This document shows positions 47,735 to 55,722 of a DNA stretch of 64,000 nucleotides, one piece after another (the stretch's first letter is position 1; every line of letters begins with the position of its first letter). Source of the stretch: Amycolatopsis nigrescens CSC17Ta-90 (GTDB taxonomy: Bacteria; Actinomycetota; Actinomycetes; Mycobacteriales; Pseudonocardiaceae); assembly GCF_000384315.1 (NCBI RefSeq), contig NZ_ARVW01000001.1, positions 6,448,157 to 6,512,156 on the forward strand, given 5' to 3'. The position numbers were made by a program, and so were the translations under genes. The notes under the pieces were generated by a model. The model was not told the DNA's origin and searched no databases. It was given only the letters and a program-made list of their open reading frames with translations.

Positions 47735-49189
47735 TTAGTCGGCGAGTGCGAACTCCGGTTCCTGTACCGGGGCTTCGGCGCGCCGGCGGCGGACGATTCC
47801 GGAGAGGGCGACCAACAGGCCGAGCACGGCGATGCCGGTGACCACGCTCAGCGCCGGGGTGAGCCCGGTGAGCAGCGCGGCGGAGGACGCCTCGGCGCCA
47901 CCGTTCGCGGTGAGCACCGCGGTCACCACCGCGAGCCCGATCGCACCGCCGATCTGCAGCGAGGTGTTCAGCAGGCCGCCGGCGAGCCCCTGCTCGTCGT
48001 CGCTGATCCCCGCGGTCGCCTGGATGTTCAGCGAGGAGAACGCCAGCGTGAAGCCGATACCGAGCAGGATCATGCTTGGCAGCACCGAGCTCGCGTAGCC
48101 GGAGTGCTCATCGATGCGGAGGAACAGCGCGTACCCGATGACGTGCGCGATGACACCGGCGAAGATGGTGCGCGGAGTGCCGACCCGATCGATCAGCGGC
48201 TCGATCTTCGGGGAGCCGAAGGCCACGATCACGGCCGCCGGCAGGAAACCGAGCGCGGTCTCCAGCGCGGACCAGCCCAGCACCGACTGCAGGTAGAGCA
48301 TCACCACGAACTGGAAACCGATGTAGGCGCCGAAGAACAACGCCCCGCCGATGTTGGCCCTGGCCAGTGGTCCCGAACGCAGGATGCCCAGCCGGAGCAG
48401 CGGGTGGCTGCTGCGCTTTTCGATAAACACGAAGGTGACGAGCAGGGCGGCCGCGACGGCGAAGGAGATCAACGTGCGCGGTGCGGCCCAGCCGACCTCG
48501 GGGGCCTCGACCACGGCGAACACCAGCAGCAGCGAGCCGGCGGCGCCGGTGATCGCGCCGGGGATGTCGTAGCCGGCACCGGTGTTCTCCGGGCGGTAGG
48601 TCGGGATCAGCTTGATCGCGGACACCAGCGCGGCCAGCGCGATGGGCACCGGCAGCAGGAACGTCCACCGCCAGCCGACCTCGGTCAGCAGCCCGGAGAA
48701 GACAAGACCGGCCGAGTATCCGCTGGCGCCGAAGACGGCGAAGATGCTGATCGCGCGGTTGCGCGCGGGGCCTTCGTGGAACGTGGTCGTGATGATGGAC
48801 AGTGCCGCCGGTGCGGTGAACGCCGCGGCGAGTCCCTTGATGAAGCGGCTGGCGATCAGCAGCGCGCCGTTGTCGACCAGGCCGCCGAGCAGCGAGGCGA
48901 CCGCGAACACGGCGACCGCGACGAGGAAGACGCGGCGCCTGCCGAGCAGGTCGGCGGTGCGCCCGCCGAGCAGGAGCAGCCCGCCGTAGCCGAGCACGTA
49001 GCCGCTGACAACCCATTGCAGCGCGCTGGTCGAGAGGCCGAGATCGGCCCTGATGGACGGGAGCGCGACGCCGACCATGGAGACATCGAGTGCGTCCAAG
49101 CCGACGACAGTGGACACGGTGAGCAGGACGCCCCACAGGCGTGCGTCCCACCGGGTCGAGGACGTGGACAGTTGCGCGGAAGAGCTCAT
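47735..49189 (-). CDS. MFS transporter, DHA2 drug-efflux type
   Basis: A 484-residue membrane protein with about fourteen helices, the DHA2 layout. Motif A appears as GGRTADLLGRRRVF between helices 2 and 3, and VVGLDALDVSMVGVALPSI in the first helix is the typical start. It should export a hydrophobic drug or metabolite by proton antiport. The gene is divergent from a MarR regulator whose start is 85 bp away, a standard repressor-pump pair. The ATG at 49189 is used; a 13-residue upstream extension is possible. A strong hairpin ends it. Confidence 0.92.
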   Translation of the reverse strand: MSSSAQLSTSSTRWDARLWGVLLTVSTVVGLDALDVSMVGVALPSIRADLGLSTSALQWVVSGYVLGYGGLLLLGGRTADLLGRRRVFLVAVAVFAVASLLGGLVDNGALLIASRFIKGLAAAFTAPAALSIITTTFHEGPARNRAISIFAVFGASGYSAGLVFSGLLTEVGWRWTFLLPVPIALAALVSAIKLIPTYRPENTGAGYDIPGAITGAAGSLLLVFAVVEAPEVGWAAPRTLISFAVAAALLVTFVFIEKRSSHPLLRLGILRSGPLARANIGGALFFGAYIGFQFVVMLYLQSVLGWSALETALGFLPAAVIVAFGSPKIEPLIDRVGTPRTIFAGVIAHVIGYALFLRIDEHSGYASSVLPSMILLGIGFTLAFSSLNIQATAGISDDEQGLAGGLLNTSLQIGGAIGLAVVTAVLTANGGAEASSAALLTGLTPALSVVTGIAVLGLLVALSGIVRRRRAEAPVQEPEFALAD

Positions 49190-49274
49190 GATCGGGACAG
49201 TACATGCACGCGCATCTAATGCCAACACATTAAATCCGTTTGCATCAAATTCACCTGCATGCTATCTTGCCGAT
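49190..49274. promoter_or_regulatory. divergent MFS/MarR promoter and operator region
   Basis: AT-rich gap of 85 bp. Short inverted repeats GCATctaATGC (49212-49222) and ATGCacgcGCAT (49204-49215) lie within about 30 bp of the MFS start. They fit the position of MarR operators; the exact site is uncertain. Confidence 0.5.
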
Positions 49275-49658
49275 GTGAGCGATGTCGCTGAACGAGTCCT
49301 GGTAGGGCGCTGGCGCGGGCTGCAAGCGCGGCACGCGGTGGTGTTCAGCGCCTTGGAGTGCAGGCTGCAGGAGCAGCACGGCATCGGGGTCAACGAGTTC
49401 GAAGCGCTCGAGCAGCTCGCCACCTGTGCGCACAAGTGCCGGGCCGCCGACCTGACCCAGGCCGTGCACCTCAGTCAGAGTGCCACGTCGCGCCTCGTCG
49501 CCAGGCTGGAGCGCGAGGGTCTGGTCGAGCGCGCGATGTGCGAGATGGACCGGCGCGGCATCTTCGTCACGCTGACCGACGCCGGCAAGCAGCGCTACGA
49601 GCAGGCCAAGCCGACGCACCGCGCCGTGCTCGAAGCCACCCTCCGCGAAGAGGACTGA
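49275..49658 (+). CDS. MarR family transcriptional regulator
   Basis: A 127-residue MarR protein. The winged helix is seen as LTQAVHLSQSATSRLVARLEREGLVERAMCEMDRRGIFVTLTD. Start at GTG 49275 gives the usual short N-terminal helix. It contains a CATCAHKC cysteine group (about residues 54-58), which could sense oxidants, but this is speculative. It is divergent from the MFS gene at 49189 and is expected to repress it and itself. Confidence 0.88.
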   Translation: MSDVAERVLVGRWRGLQARHAVVFSALECRLQEQHGIGVNEFEALEQLATCAHKCRAADLTQAVHLSQSATSRLVARLEREGLVERAMCEMDRRGIFVTLTDAGKQRYEQAKPTHRAVLEATLREED

Positions 49659-49910
49659 TCTCCGAGGCGGGGTCCGCCATGCGAATCGCGCTTGCCGCTG
49701 CCCTGCTGGGAAGCCTGTTTATTCGTTTATTTCCACGGATTCACGCTCACCGTGCAGACCACCGTCGACTTCCTTGATGACGGCGGCGATCGGGTCGCCA
49801 GCGCGCCTCAGGCCGGTTTTGTGTTGAACCCCTTGAAGTTCGGGCTCGAAGCCACCGAAGCCACCGAAGCCACCGGAACCGCCTGACCAGCTGGGAGGAG
49901 CGCTCCTCGC
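49659..49910. other. gap with a possible decayed secreted protein gene
   Basis: A start at about 49680 gives a short hydrophobic leader (MRIALAAALLGSLF) that soon stops. A second frame continues with QTTVDFLDDGGDRVASAPQ and ends in three GAAGCCACC repeats (49848-49874). This looks like a broken small exported protein, but the evidence is weak. Confidence 0.3.
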
Positions 49911-49929
49911 TCAGGTAAGGCTAACCTGC
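49911..49929 (+). promoter_or_regulatory. iron box (DmdR/IdeR-type) before the AraC regulator
   Basis: TCAGGTAAGGCTAACCTGC matches the 19-bp DtxR/IdeR consensus at 15 of 19 positions, with the core AGGCTAACCT exact. It ends 6 nt before the GTG start, so the mRNA may be leaderless. It predicts iron repression of the regulator. Confidence 0.75.
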
Positions 49930-49935
49930 GAACTT

Positions 49936-50934
49936 GTGGTTCATCAGCTCGCCGGCGTGGCCGGTTCCACCGCGTTCGACGCGACGCAGGCGGCGTATTA
50001 CGCGACGATCGCCCAGTCCGACAAGAGCGGTGACGGCACCGTCCGGCACCGGCTCCGGCCGGAGGTCGGCGACGGCACGATCGAGGTGACGTCGTTGCGG
50101 AACGGGTTCCACATCGTCCGCTACGACGTCGCGTTCGCCGGAGGGCACCAGGTCGGGTACACCTTCCCGGGTGACCATTTCGAGCTGGAGCACTGCGTCG
50201 ACGGGCGCATGCACATCAGCGAGGCCGGCAGCACCGGCGGCTTGCACGCCGGCTCGGTGGCGTTGAGCCCCCGATGCGCGACCGACGGCGTCGTCGCGCA
50301 CGGCGACGGCGAGCGGTACCGGGCGGTGTCGATCACCGGGACCTGGACCGGACTGGAGTCCTACCTCACCGGTGTCGGTGCGGGCGCTCTCCCGGCCACC
50401 GGACCGGAGAACGTGGCACGCGAGCGGTATCTGGGCCGGTCCGCCGCGCTGCGCCCGGTGGCCGGTCCGCTGGCGGAGATTTTCATGCACCGGCATTCGT
50501 CCCCGGGGCGACTGCTGTTCCTGGAATCGCGGCTCGCCGCGGCGCTGGCCGCGCTGATCGACGGGCTCGCGGTCACCGCGCCGCCCGCGGACATCCGGGA
50601 GCTGGAAGACCACGAGGTGGCCGCATTGCACCGGGTGCCTGAACTGCTCTGGCGGGACCGCCACGCACCACCGTCGCTGGCCGAGCTGGCCCGCGCGTCG
50701 TCGATGTCGGTCCGGCGCCTCACCACCGGATTCCGCGCGCTGTACGGGACTTCTGTGCTGGAGCACCACCGACGGCGCTGCCTCGACCGCGCTGCGGCCC
50801 TGCTCGTCGAGACCGACTGGCCGGTAGCCCGGATAGGGCACGAGGTCGGCTACGCCTCGCCCAGCAATTTCGGTTACGCCTTCCGCCGCGACCGGGGCAC
50901 CACCCCCGCGCGGTTCAGGCGGGCCCACTCCTGA
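49936..50934 (+). CDS. AraC family transcriptional regulator (PchR-like)
   Basis: A 332-residue regulator with an N-terminal effector domain (about 1-235) and two HTH motifs at the C-terminus: LAELARASSMSVRRLTTGFRALYG and VARIGHEVGYASPSNFGYAFRRDRGTTPARFR. The N-terminal domain resembles the PchR/YbtA group, which activates siderophore genes in response to the ferric siderophore. Together with its iron box this suggests control of iron uptake or of the exporter gene that follows 129 bp downstream. There is no strong ribosome site for the GTG at 49936. Confidence 0.88.
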   Translation: MVHQLAGVAGSTAFDATQAAYYATIAQSDKSGDGTVRHRLRPEVGDGTIEVTSLRNGFHIVRYDVAFAGGHQVGYTFPGDHFELEHCVDGRMHISEAGSTGGLHAGSVALSPRCATDGVVAHGDGERYRAVSITGTWTGLESYLTGVGAGALPATGPENVARERYLGRSAALRPVAGPLAEIFMHRHSSPGRLLFLESRLAAALAALIDGLAVTAPPADIRELEDHEVAALHRVPELLWRDRHAPPSLAELARASSMSVRRLTTGFRALYGTSVLEHHRRRCLDRAAALLVETDWPVARIGHEVGYASPSNFGYAFRRDRGTTPARFRRAHS

Positions 50935-51063
50935 CCCCGACGGGGTAAGCGTCGCGCTCCACATCTTCGGGTCCGTCGCTCCACACCGCCGCACGGCCCC
51001 GGTGCCGACGATGTGGTGACCGGCGGTCGCACCGGCCGTAGGGACATCCTCGGATGGAGGCCG

Positions 51064-52284
51064 ATGAACGTCAGCGTCAACTTCGGGCCCGCTCGGACCG
51101 GAACCGGGCGGCTCATGATCGTCCTCGCCGGGCTCTCCGCGGTTTCGCCGTTCGCCACCGACATGTACGCGCCCGGCTTCCCGCAGATCGTCACCTCGTT
51201 CGGCACCTCGAAAACGGCCGTCCAGTTCTCCCTGACGGCCTGCCTCCTCGGCCTCGCCATCGGTCAGCTCGCGCTCGGCCCGGTCAGCGACGCGATGGGG
51301 CGGCGGCGTCTGCTCCTGGCCGGTTCCGGCATGTTCACCGTGTTCTCCTCGGTCTGCGCGCTCGCCCCGTCCGTCGCCGTGTTCGACGTCGGCCGGCTGC
51401 TGCAGGGGATCGCCGGCGGCGCGGGGCTCGTGATCGGGCGGGCGGTGATCAGCGACCGGTTCACCGGCACCCACGCGGCTCGCCGGTTCGCGACGCTGAG
51501 CGTGATCGCGATGACCGCGCCGGTTCTGGCGCCGGTCGTCGGAGGGCTCATCCTCGGCGTCGGCTCGTGGCGGCTGGTGTTCGCGGCGCTGGCCGCGACC
51601 GGGCTGCTGTTGACGATCGCGGTCTGGGCATGGGTGCCCGAATCGCTGCCCGCCGAGCGGCGCCGGACCGGCGGCCTGCGGGCCGCGTTCACCACGATGG
51701 GCGGCCTGCTCCGGCGCCGCGAACTGGTCGGCTACCTCCTCGTCATGGGTTGCGCGCTGGCCGCCCTGTTCGCCTACATCAGCGGCTCGCCCTTCGTCTT
51801 CCAGAACGTCTACGGCTTGTCGCCCACCGGATACAGCCTCGTCTTCGCCACGAACGCCGTCGGCACGGTGGTGACCGGCGTGCTGTTCGGACGGCTGGCC
51901 GGGCGGGTAGGCCTCAGCGCACTGCTCGTCGTCGGCGTCGTCATCACCGCGGCCGCCACGATCACCCTGGTGACCCTGCTCGCCATCGGTGTCAGCACGC
52001 TCCCGGCCACCTGGGCCTGCCTGTTCGGCCTGACCTCCGGGTTCGGCATCGTGCTGCCCGCGTCGACCACCATCGTGCTCGCCGTCGGTCGCGATTCCCC
52101 CGGCGCCGCTTCCGGCCTGCTCGGCGGCGCCCAGTTCGTGCTCGGCGCCGCGGCCGCACCGCTACCCGGAATTCTGGGCAGCACCACCGCAATGTCGATG
52201 TCCGTCGTGGTGCTGGGCTTCGTCCTCTTCTCGGCGGTAGCGCTGTGCACCCTCGCTCGGCCGTGGCATGGGCCGCGTTCGTGA
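51064..52284 (+). CDS. Bcr/CflA family MFS exporter
   Basis: A 406-residue twelve-helix MFS protein. The N-terminal SPFATDMYAPGFPQIVTSF and LGPVSDAMGRRRLLLAG (motif A) are typical of the Bcr/CflA drug-resistance group. GGAGG lies five bases before the ATG at 51064. It follows the iron-boxed AraC gene in the same direction, so it may be controlled by it and export a siderophore; that is inference, because Bcr/CflA proteins also export drugs such as bicyclomycin and chloramphenicol. It stands alone downstream. Confidence 0.88.
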   Translation: MNVSVNFGPARTGTGRLMIVLAGLSAVSPFATDMYAPGFPQIVTSFGTSKTAVQFSLTACLLGLAIGQLALGPVSDAMGRRRLLLAGSGMFTVFSSVCALAPSVAVFDVGRLLQGIAGGAGLVIGRAVISDRFTGTHAARRFATLSVIAMTAPVLAPVVGGLILGVGSWRLVFAALAATGLLLTIAVWAWVPESLPAERRRTGGLRAAFTTMGGLLRRRELVGYLLVMGCALAALFAYISGSPFVFQNVYGLSPTGYSLVFATNAVGTVVTGVLFGRLAGRVGLSALLVVGVVITAAATITLVTLLAIGVSTLPATWACLFGLTSGFGIVLPASTTIVLAVGRDSPGAASGLLGGAQFVLGAAAAPLPGILGSTTAMSMSVVVLGFVLFSAVALCTLARPWHGPRS

Positions 52285-52467
52285 CTGGCGGCTGAATTCT
52301 CGGTACCGTGGTCGTGCTGCAAGGAGCCCGGGATCGGACCTGAGCCACCGCTGACTTTCTTCTGAGGCATGGAGCGTTGGACAGCGCCTGCGCCACCGCC
52401 TCGTCCGCTGATCTTCCTCGTTGCTCGCCGACCTGCCCGCCGTGGCGTCGGCTGAAGGGGCATACCC

Positions 52468-53463
52468 ATGACCATTTACGCTCAGCACGCCAATCGCGGA
52501 AAAGTGCAGATCCTGGCCACCTACCACGGGCCGGCCGGTGTCCTGTCGTCCACTGTCACCAGCGTTGACGACCCGGCGCTCGCGGCGCCGATCGTCGACG
52601 CGCTGAACCGGATCTCCGCCTGCGCCACGGTGCCGGTCAGCGTGTGGGACGAGCGAGGCGGGCACTTCCGCAGCTATCCCGTGGAGCACCTGACCACCTT
52701 GACTGATCGAGATGCCCGGCCTGGCCTTGTCGAGGGGACGCACAGCCTTTGGTACGAGCAGGCCATGGTGCTTCTGCATCGTGCACTGGCCGACCTGGAC
52801 ACCGCGGCGGCCGCTGCGCCGGCGCCCGTCAGGACCGCGATCAGCGCGGAGTTGGAAGCGGAAGCTCGCGGACTGCGAGATGAGCTGGCCGAGTACACCG
52901 AGGGAGTTGAGCCGCCGGAACCGGAGAAGCGCCGTTTCTGGGATTTCCAGTCTCCGCTCGTGGTCGTTGACGAGTCGGTGTCCGGGCTTGATCAACGGGA
53001 TCGCGACAGCCTGAACGGCCTGGAGCAGGGGCTGCGCCGGGCCCATTTCGAGCGGGCCGTCGCCGACCTGCGCCTGCTGCTTGACGCCTACCTGCGGTGT
53101 GCCAACGGTGAGGCGCAATTGCTCATCGACGGTTTCGAGATCAGTGACGATCCCTACGACGAAGATGCGGACCGGTACTTCCTCAACGTCCAGGCGCCGA
53201 TGCCGGACGGCGAGTGGGGGCGGACCGACTGGAACGTCGGGATCTGCCGATGGGTTCCGGACGGTCCGCAAACCGAGGACGGCGACAGGGACGAGCCGGT
53301 ACTCGACTGTGTTCGGTCCGAGCCACCGGCCCTCTCGGAGATCGTCGGACTGTTGAACCGCAGTGACGGGCGATCCGACGTGCTGGCCGCCTGGGCGGAA
53401 ACCGCTGTCGGAGAAGCGCTTGCCGGCACAGCCTTCGTCGTGACGAAACGATACGAAGGCTGA
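52468..53463 (+). CDS. protein of unknown function
   Basis: A 331-residue soluble protein, acidic overall. The middle (about 95-150) is predicted helical, with the N-terminal (YAQHANRGKVQILATYHGP) and C-terminal (NVQAPMPDGEWGRTDWNVGI) parts mixed strand. No signal peptide, membrane helix or known motif. A GGGGCATACCC sequence is a weak candidate ribosome site. It lies beside the toxin-antitoxin region; no function can be given. Confidence 0.6.
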   Translation: MTIYAQHANRGKVQILATYHGPAGVLSSTVTSVDDPALAAPIVDALNRISACATVPVSVWDERGGHFRSYPVEHLTTLTDRDARPGLVEGTHSLWYEQAMVLLHRALADLDTAAAAAPAPVRTAISAELEAEARGLRDELAEYTEGVEPPEPEKRRFWDFQSPLVVVDESVSGLDQRDRDSLNGLEQGLRRAHFERAVADLRLLLDAYLRCANGEAQLLIDGFEISDDPYDEDADRYFLNVQAPMPDGEWGRTDWNVGICRWVPDGPQTEDGDRDEPVLDCVRSEPPALSEIVGLLNRSDGRSDVLAAWAETAVGEALAGTAFVVTKRYEG

Positions 53464-53476
53464 TCCGCTAGGGCTT

Positions 53477-53510
53477 ACCAGCCGCGTTCGCGCCATTCCG
53501 GGATCTTCGG
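53477..53510. repeat. 34-bp direct repeat, left copy (duplicate of metallo-hydrolase 3' end)
   Basis: These 34 bases are identical to 54762-54795, the last codons of the metallo-hydrolase gene. Similarity continues more weakly to about 53529. The copy encodes the same C-terminal WRERGW on the minus strand and ends with its own stop (TAA at 53475-53477). Confidence 0.85.
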
Positions 53511-53795
53511 CCACTCCGCGCTGAAGGTGCGGCGGTGAACGCGCTGCGGACGCTTCTGGAGCGACACAATCACATCGGTCAGGAGGTGGACGGGTACGCC
53601 GGTGAGCAGGGCGAACCGCTTGGAAGAACCCTGCAGTGTGAACCCCAGACGAGGTTTATGACCTTGATGCTCACCGGCTACGACCGGTCTTAGCTGCTCT
53701 ACGGCGAAACGGCCAGCAGCCCCGGCCGGGAACGTTCGCGCCACTCCGCGAGGTCCCCCGCTGCTCACCCAGCATCGCGTCAGAGTGAACAAACC
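53511..53795. other. 285-bp spacer with no recognised gene
   Basis: A degraded continuation of the hydrolase-like end (to 53529), then sequence without a convincing frame. A second weak match to the TTCGCGCCA-CTCCGCG motif lies at about 53734-53752. This appears to be scar or remnant sequence upstream of the toxin-antitoxin pair. Confidence 0.3.
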
Positions 53796-53828
53796 AGCCA
53801 CATGTAGCTCATTGAGCTACGTGTGGCT
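53796..53828. promoter_or_regulatory. 33-bp palindromic operator of the toxin-antitoxin operon
   Basis: 16-bp arms (53796-53811, 53813-53828) with a single mismatch around one central base, the core being TAGCTCAnTGAGCTA. It ends 11 bp before the antitoxin start, as expected for an autoregulatory Phd/YefM operator. Confidence 0.8.
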
Positions 53829-53839
53829 ACGCTGGTGTT

Positions 53840-54118
53840 GTGAAGGTGATTACTCAGCGGGAGTTCCGCAACAACTCTGCTGCCGTCATGGACGCCGTCG
53901 AAGCGGGCGAGACCTACTACGTCACCCGCAACGGCGTTGAGGTGGCTGAGTTGCGGCCGATACCGCGTAGGCGTCGCCTTACTGCTGAGGAGTTGGTGGA
54001 GCGGCATCGAAGGTTGCCCACGGTTGAGGCTGCTCAGATGCGCCGGGAGGCCGATGAGGTCTTCGGCACCGACGATCGTGTGGATTCTGGCGACGCGTGG
54101 GAGCGGTCTCGTGACTGA
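53840..54118 (+). CDS. Phd/YefM family antitoxin
   Basis: A 92-residue antitoxin. [38 protein letters not shown] is the Phd/YefM N-terminal DNA-binding fold. The charged C-terminal half (about 50-92) is the toxin-binding tail. The GTG at 53840 directly follows the palindromic operator. It overlaps the toxin gene by 8 nt, so the pair is translated together. Confidence 0.9.
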   Translation: MKVITQREFRNNSAAVMDAVEAGETYYVTRNGVEVAELRPIPRRRRLTAEELVERHRRLPTVEAAQMRREADEVFGTDDRVDSGDAWERSRD

Positions 54119-54515
54119 ACGTCACAAGGTGGGCGTGCTCGACACCTGCACTTACATCGACCTTGGCCTGCTCGATCCTGCTGCACTACCCAAGATTCCA
54201 GAACTCACCGCTGTCACCATGGCTGAGCTGCATCAGGGCGTGGCGATGGCAAAGGACGCCGCCGTCCGTGCGGCGCGCACCGAGAAACTCGGTGCTGCCA
54301 TCGTCGACTTCGCGCCGCTGCCGTTCGACGGTGAGGCGGCCGCCCGCTACGGGACATTGGTGGCGCTGGTTCTCTCGGCAAAGCGAGACCCTCGGCCTCG
54401 CCGGATGGATCTGATGATCGCCGCCATCGCGTCCTCGCGAGAGCTGCCGCTCTACACCCGTAACGCAGACGACTTCAAAGGCTTGGGCAACATGGTCGAA
54501 GTCGTCGCTGTCTGA
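54111..54515 (+). CDS. PIN-domain (VapC-type) toxin
   Basis: A 134-residue PIN-domain protein. The acidic metal-binding residues are D11 (LDTC), E39 (MAELHQG), D100 (RMDLMIAA) and D120/121 (RNADDF). VapC-type RNases cleave tRNA or rRNA and stop growth when the antitoxin is lost. Start at GTG 54111, 8-nt overlap with the antitoxin. The pairing of a Phd-type antitoxin with a PIN toxin is the usual hybrid VapBC arrangement in actinobacteria. The pair is flanked by direct repeats of the hydrolase end. Confidence 0.9.
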   Translation: MTERHKVGVLDTCTYIDLGLLDPAALPKIPELTAVTMAELHQGVAMAKDAAVRAARTEKLGAAIVDFAPLPFDGEAAARYGTLVALVLSAKRDPRPRRMDLMIAAIASSRELPLYTRNADDFKGLGNMVEVVAV

Positions 54516-54759
54516 ACAGCGTCGATCTGACCCGCCGACCTGGCTCCGTCGGTCGTAGCCGAGTAAAACTCGTTCGGGTCGCCCGGCCTCGCTTGGTCTT
54601 CAGACTGGGGCAATCGTTCGGCGAATCTGGCCTGGGCTTCGATGACGCGTTCGGCTGTGCCCTGACCGAGTTCCCGGTCGACGGGTTCGCTGATCGCATG
54701 CCTGGCGGTGATCTGCCTTCCTGCGAAACTGAACGTGACGCTGGTGGCTGCCGGCCAGC

Positions 54760-55437
54760 TCACCAGCCGCGTTCGCGCCATTCCGGGATCTTCGGGCGCT
54801 CCGCGCCGAGGGTGGAGTCGTCGCCGTGGCCAGGGTAGAACCAGGTGTCGTCCGGCAGTTCGCCGAATACCCGCGACTCCAGGTCGTCCATCAGGCTGCT
54901 GAAGTCCTCGGGTTTCGTCGTTCGCCCGGGACCGCCTGGGAAGAGGGAGTCGCCGGTGAAGAGGTGGGGGTGACCGGCCGGGTCGCGGTAGAGCAGGGCG
55001 ATCGAGCCGGGGGTGTGGCCGCGGAGGTGGATGACCTCGAGGGTGCAGTCGCCGACGGTGAGGGTGTCACCGTGCTCCACGAGGAAGTCCGGCGGGACCG
55101 GCAGCGGCTCGGCGTCCTCGGGGTGGGCGGCGGTGTTCGAGCCGTTCGCGCCGGCCACCGCGCCGAGTGCCTGCCAGTGGTCGCCGTGCTGGTGCGTGGT
55201 GACCACGGTGCGCAGCGCGGGGCGGTCCGGGCCGTGCCCGATGAGGTCCGAGATCCGTTCCGGGTCGGCCGCGGCGTCGATCAGCAGCGCCTCGTTCTGC
55301 GCGCGGCACACCAGCAGGTACGCGTTGTTGTCCATCGGGCCGACCGAGATCTTGGTGATGGTCAGCGCGTCCAGGGTGCGCCGTGCCGCGTCCCCGCCCG
55401 GCTCGACGTGACCGGTGTACTCATCTACGACGTTCAC
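54760..55437 (-). CDS. MBL fold metallo-hydrolase
   Basis: A 225-residue metallo-beta-lactamase-fold hydrolase. The zinc motif THQHGDH is at residues 81-87, with later ligands in HLRGHTPGS and FTGDSLF and the final YPGHGDD. Size and the YLLVCRAQNEALLIDAAADPE part match glyoxalase II-like thioester hydrolases common in actinobacteria. The GTG at 55437 was chosen; the longer frame upstream has no support. It is divergent from uvrA. Its last 34 bases recur at 53477-53510. Confidence 0.9.
   Translation of the reverse strand: MNVVDEYTGHVEPGGDAARRTLDALTITKISVGPMDNNAYLLVCRAQNEALLIDAAADPERISDLIGHGPDRPALRTVVTTHQHGDHWQALGAVAGANGSNTAAHPEDAEPLPVPPDFLVEHGDTLTVGDCTLEVIHLRGHTPGSIALLYRDPAGHPHLFTGDSLFPGGPGRTTKPEDFSSLMDDLESRVFGELPDDTWFYPGHGDDSTLGAERPKIPEWRERGW
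54762..54795. repeat. 34-bp direct repeat, right copy
   Basis: Matches 53477-53510 exactly. It is the real 3' end of the metallo-hydrolase gene. The 1.25 kb between the copies carries the toxin-antitoxin pair. Confidence 0.85.
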
Positions 55438-55722
55438 CCGTCTCACCGTAGCGGCATCGGCCGTACCGCCGCGCGCGACTCTTCCGGTGTCCGTCCCGGG
55501 CGCCGCGAGGGCCGCTATATCCTGGTCGGGACGCTGCTCGACCCGAGCGTCAGCGGAGGGGGAGCGGCCACCGGCCGCGCTCACCGCGCCGGTGCTCGCC
55601 GGCCGCCTGACCAGGCCGGACAACCGCAGAATCCGCCGGCTCCCGTTTCTGTCGGTGGTGCGACTTAGCATGGAAGCGGCCTGCCATCTAGGCCGTCGTA
55701 TTTCCAGTGAAGGGACCTACGC

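Noticed and set aside
53475..53801. Open frame of about 108 codons on the minus strand
   Set aside because: Only its last 14 or so codons look like a protein, being the duplicated end of the metallo-hydrolase; the rest has no support.
54516..54759. Minus-strand frame beginning MARTRLVSW between toxin and hydrolase
   Set aside because: It overlaps the toxin end and has no ribosome site or recognisable motif; at most a gene fragment.
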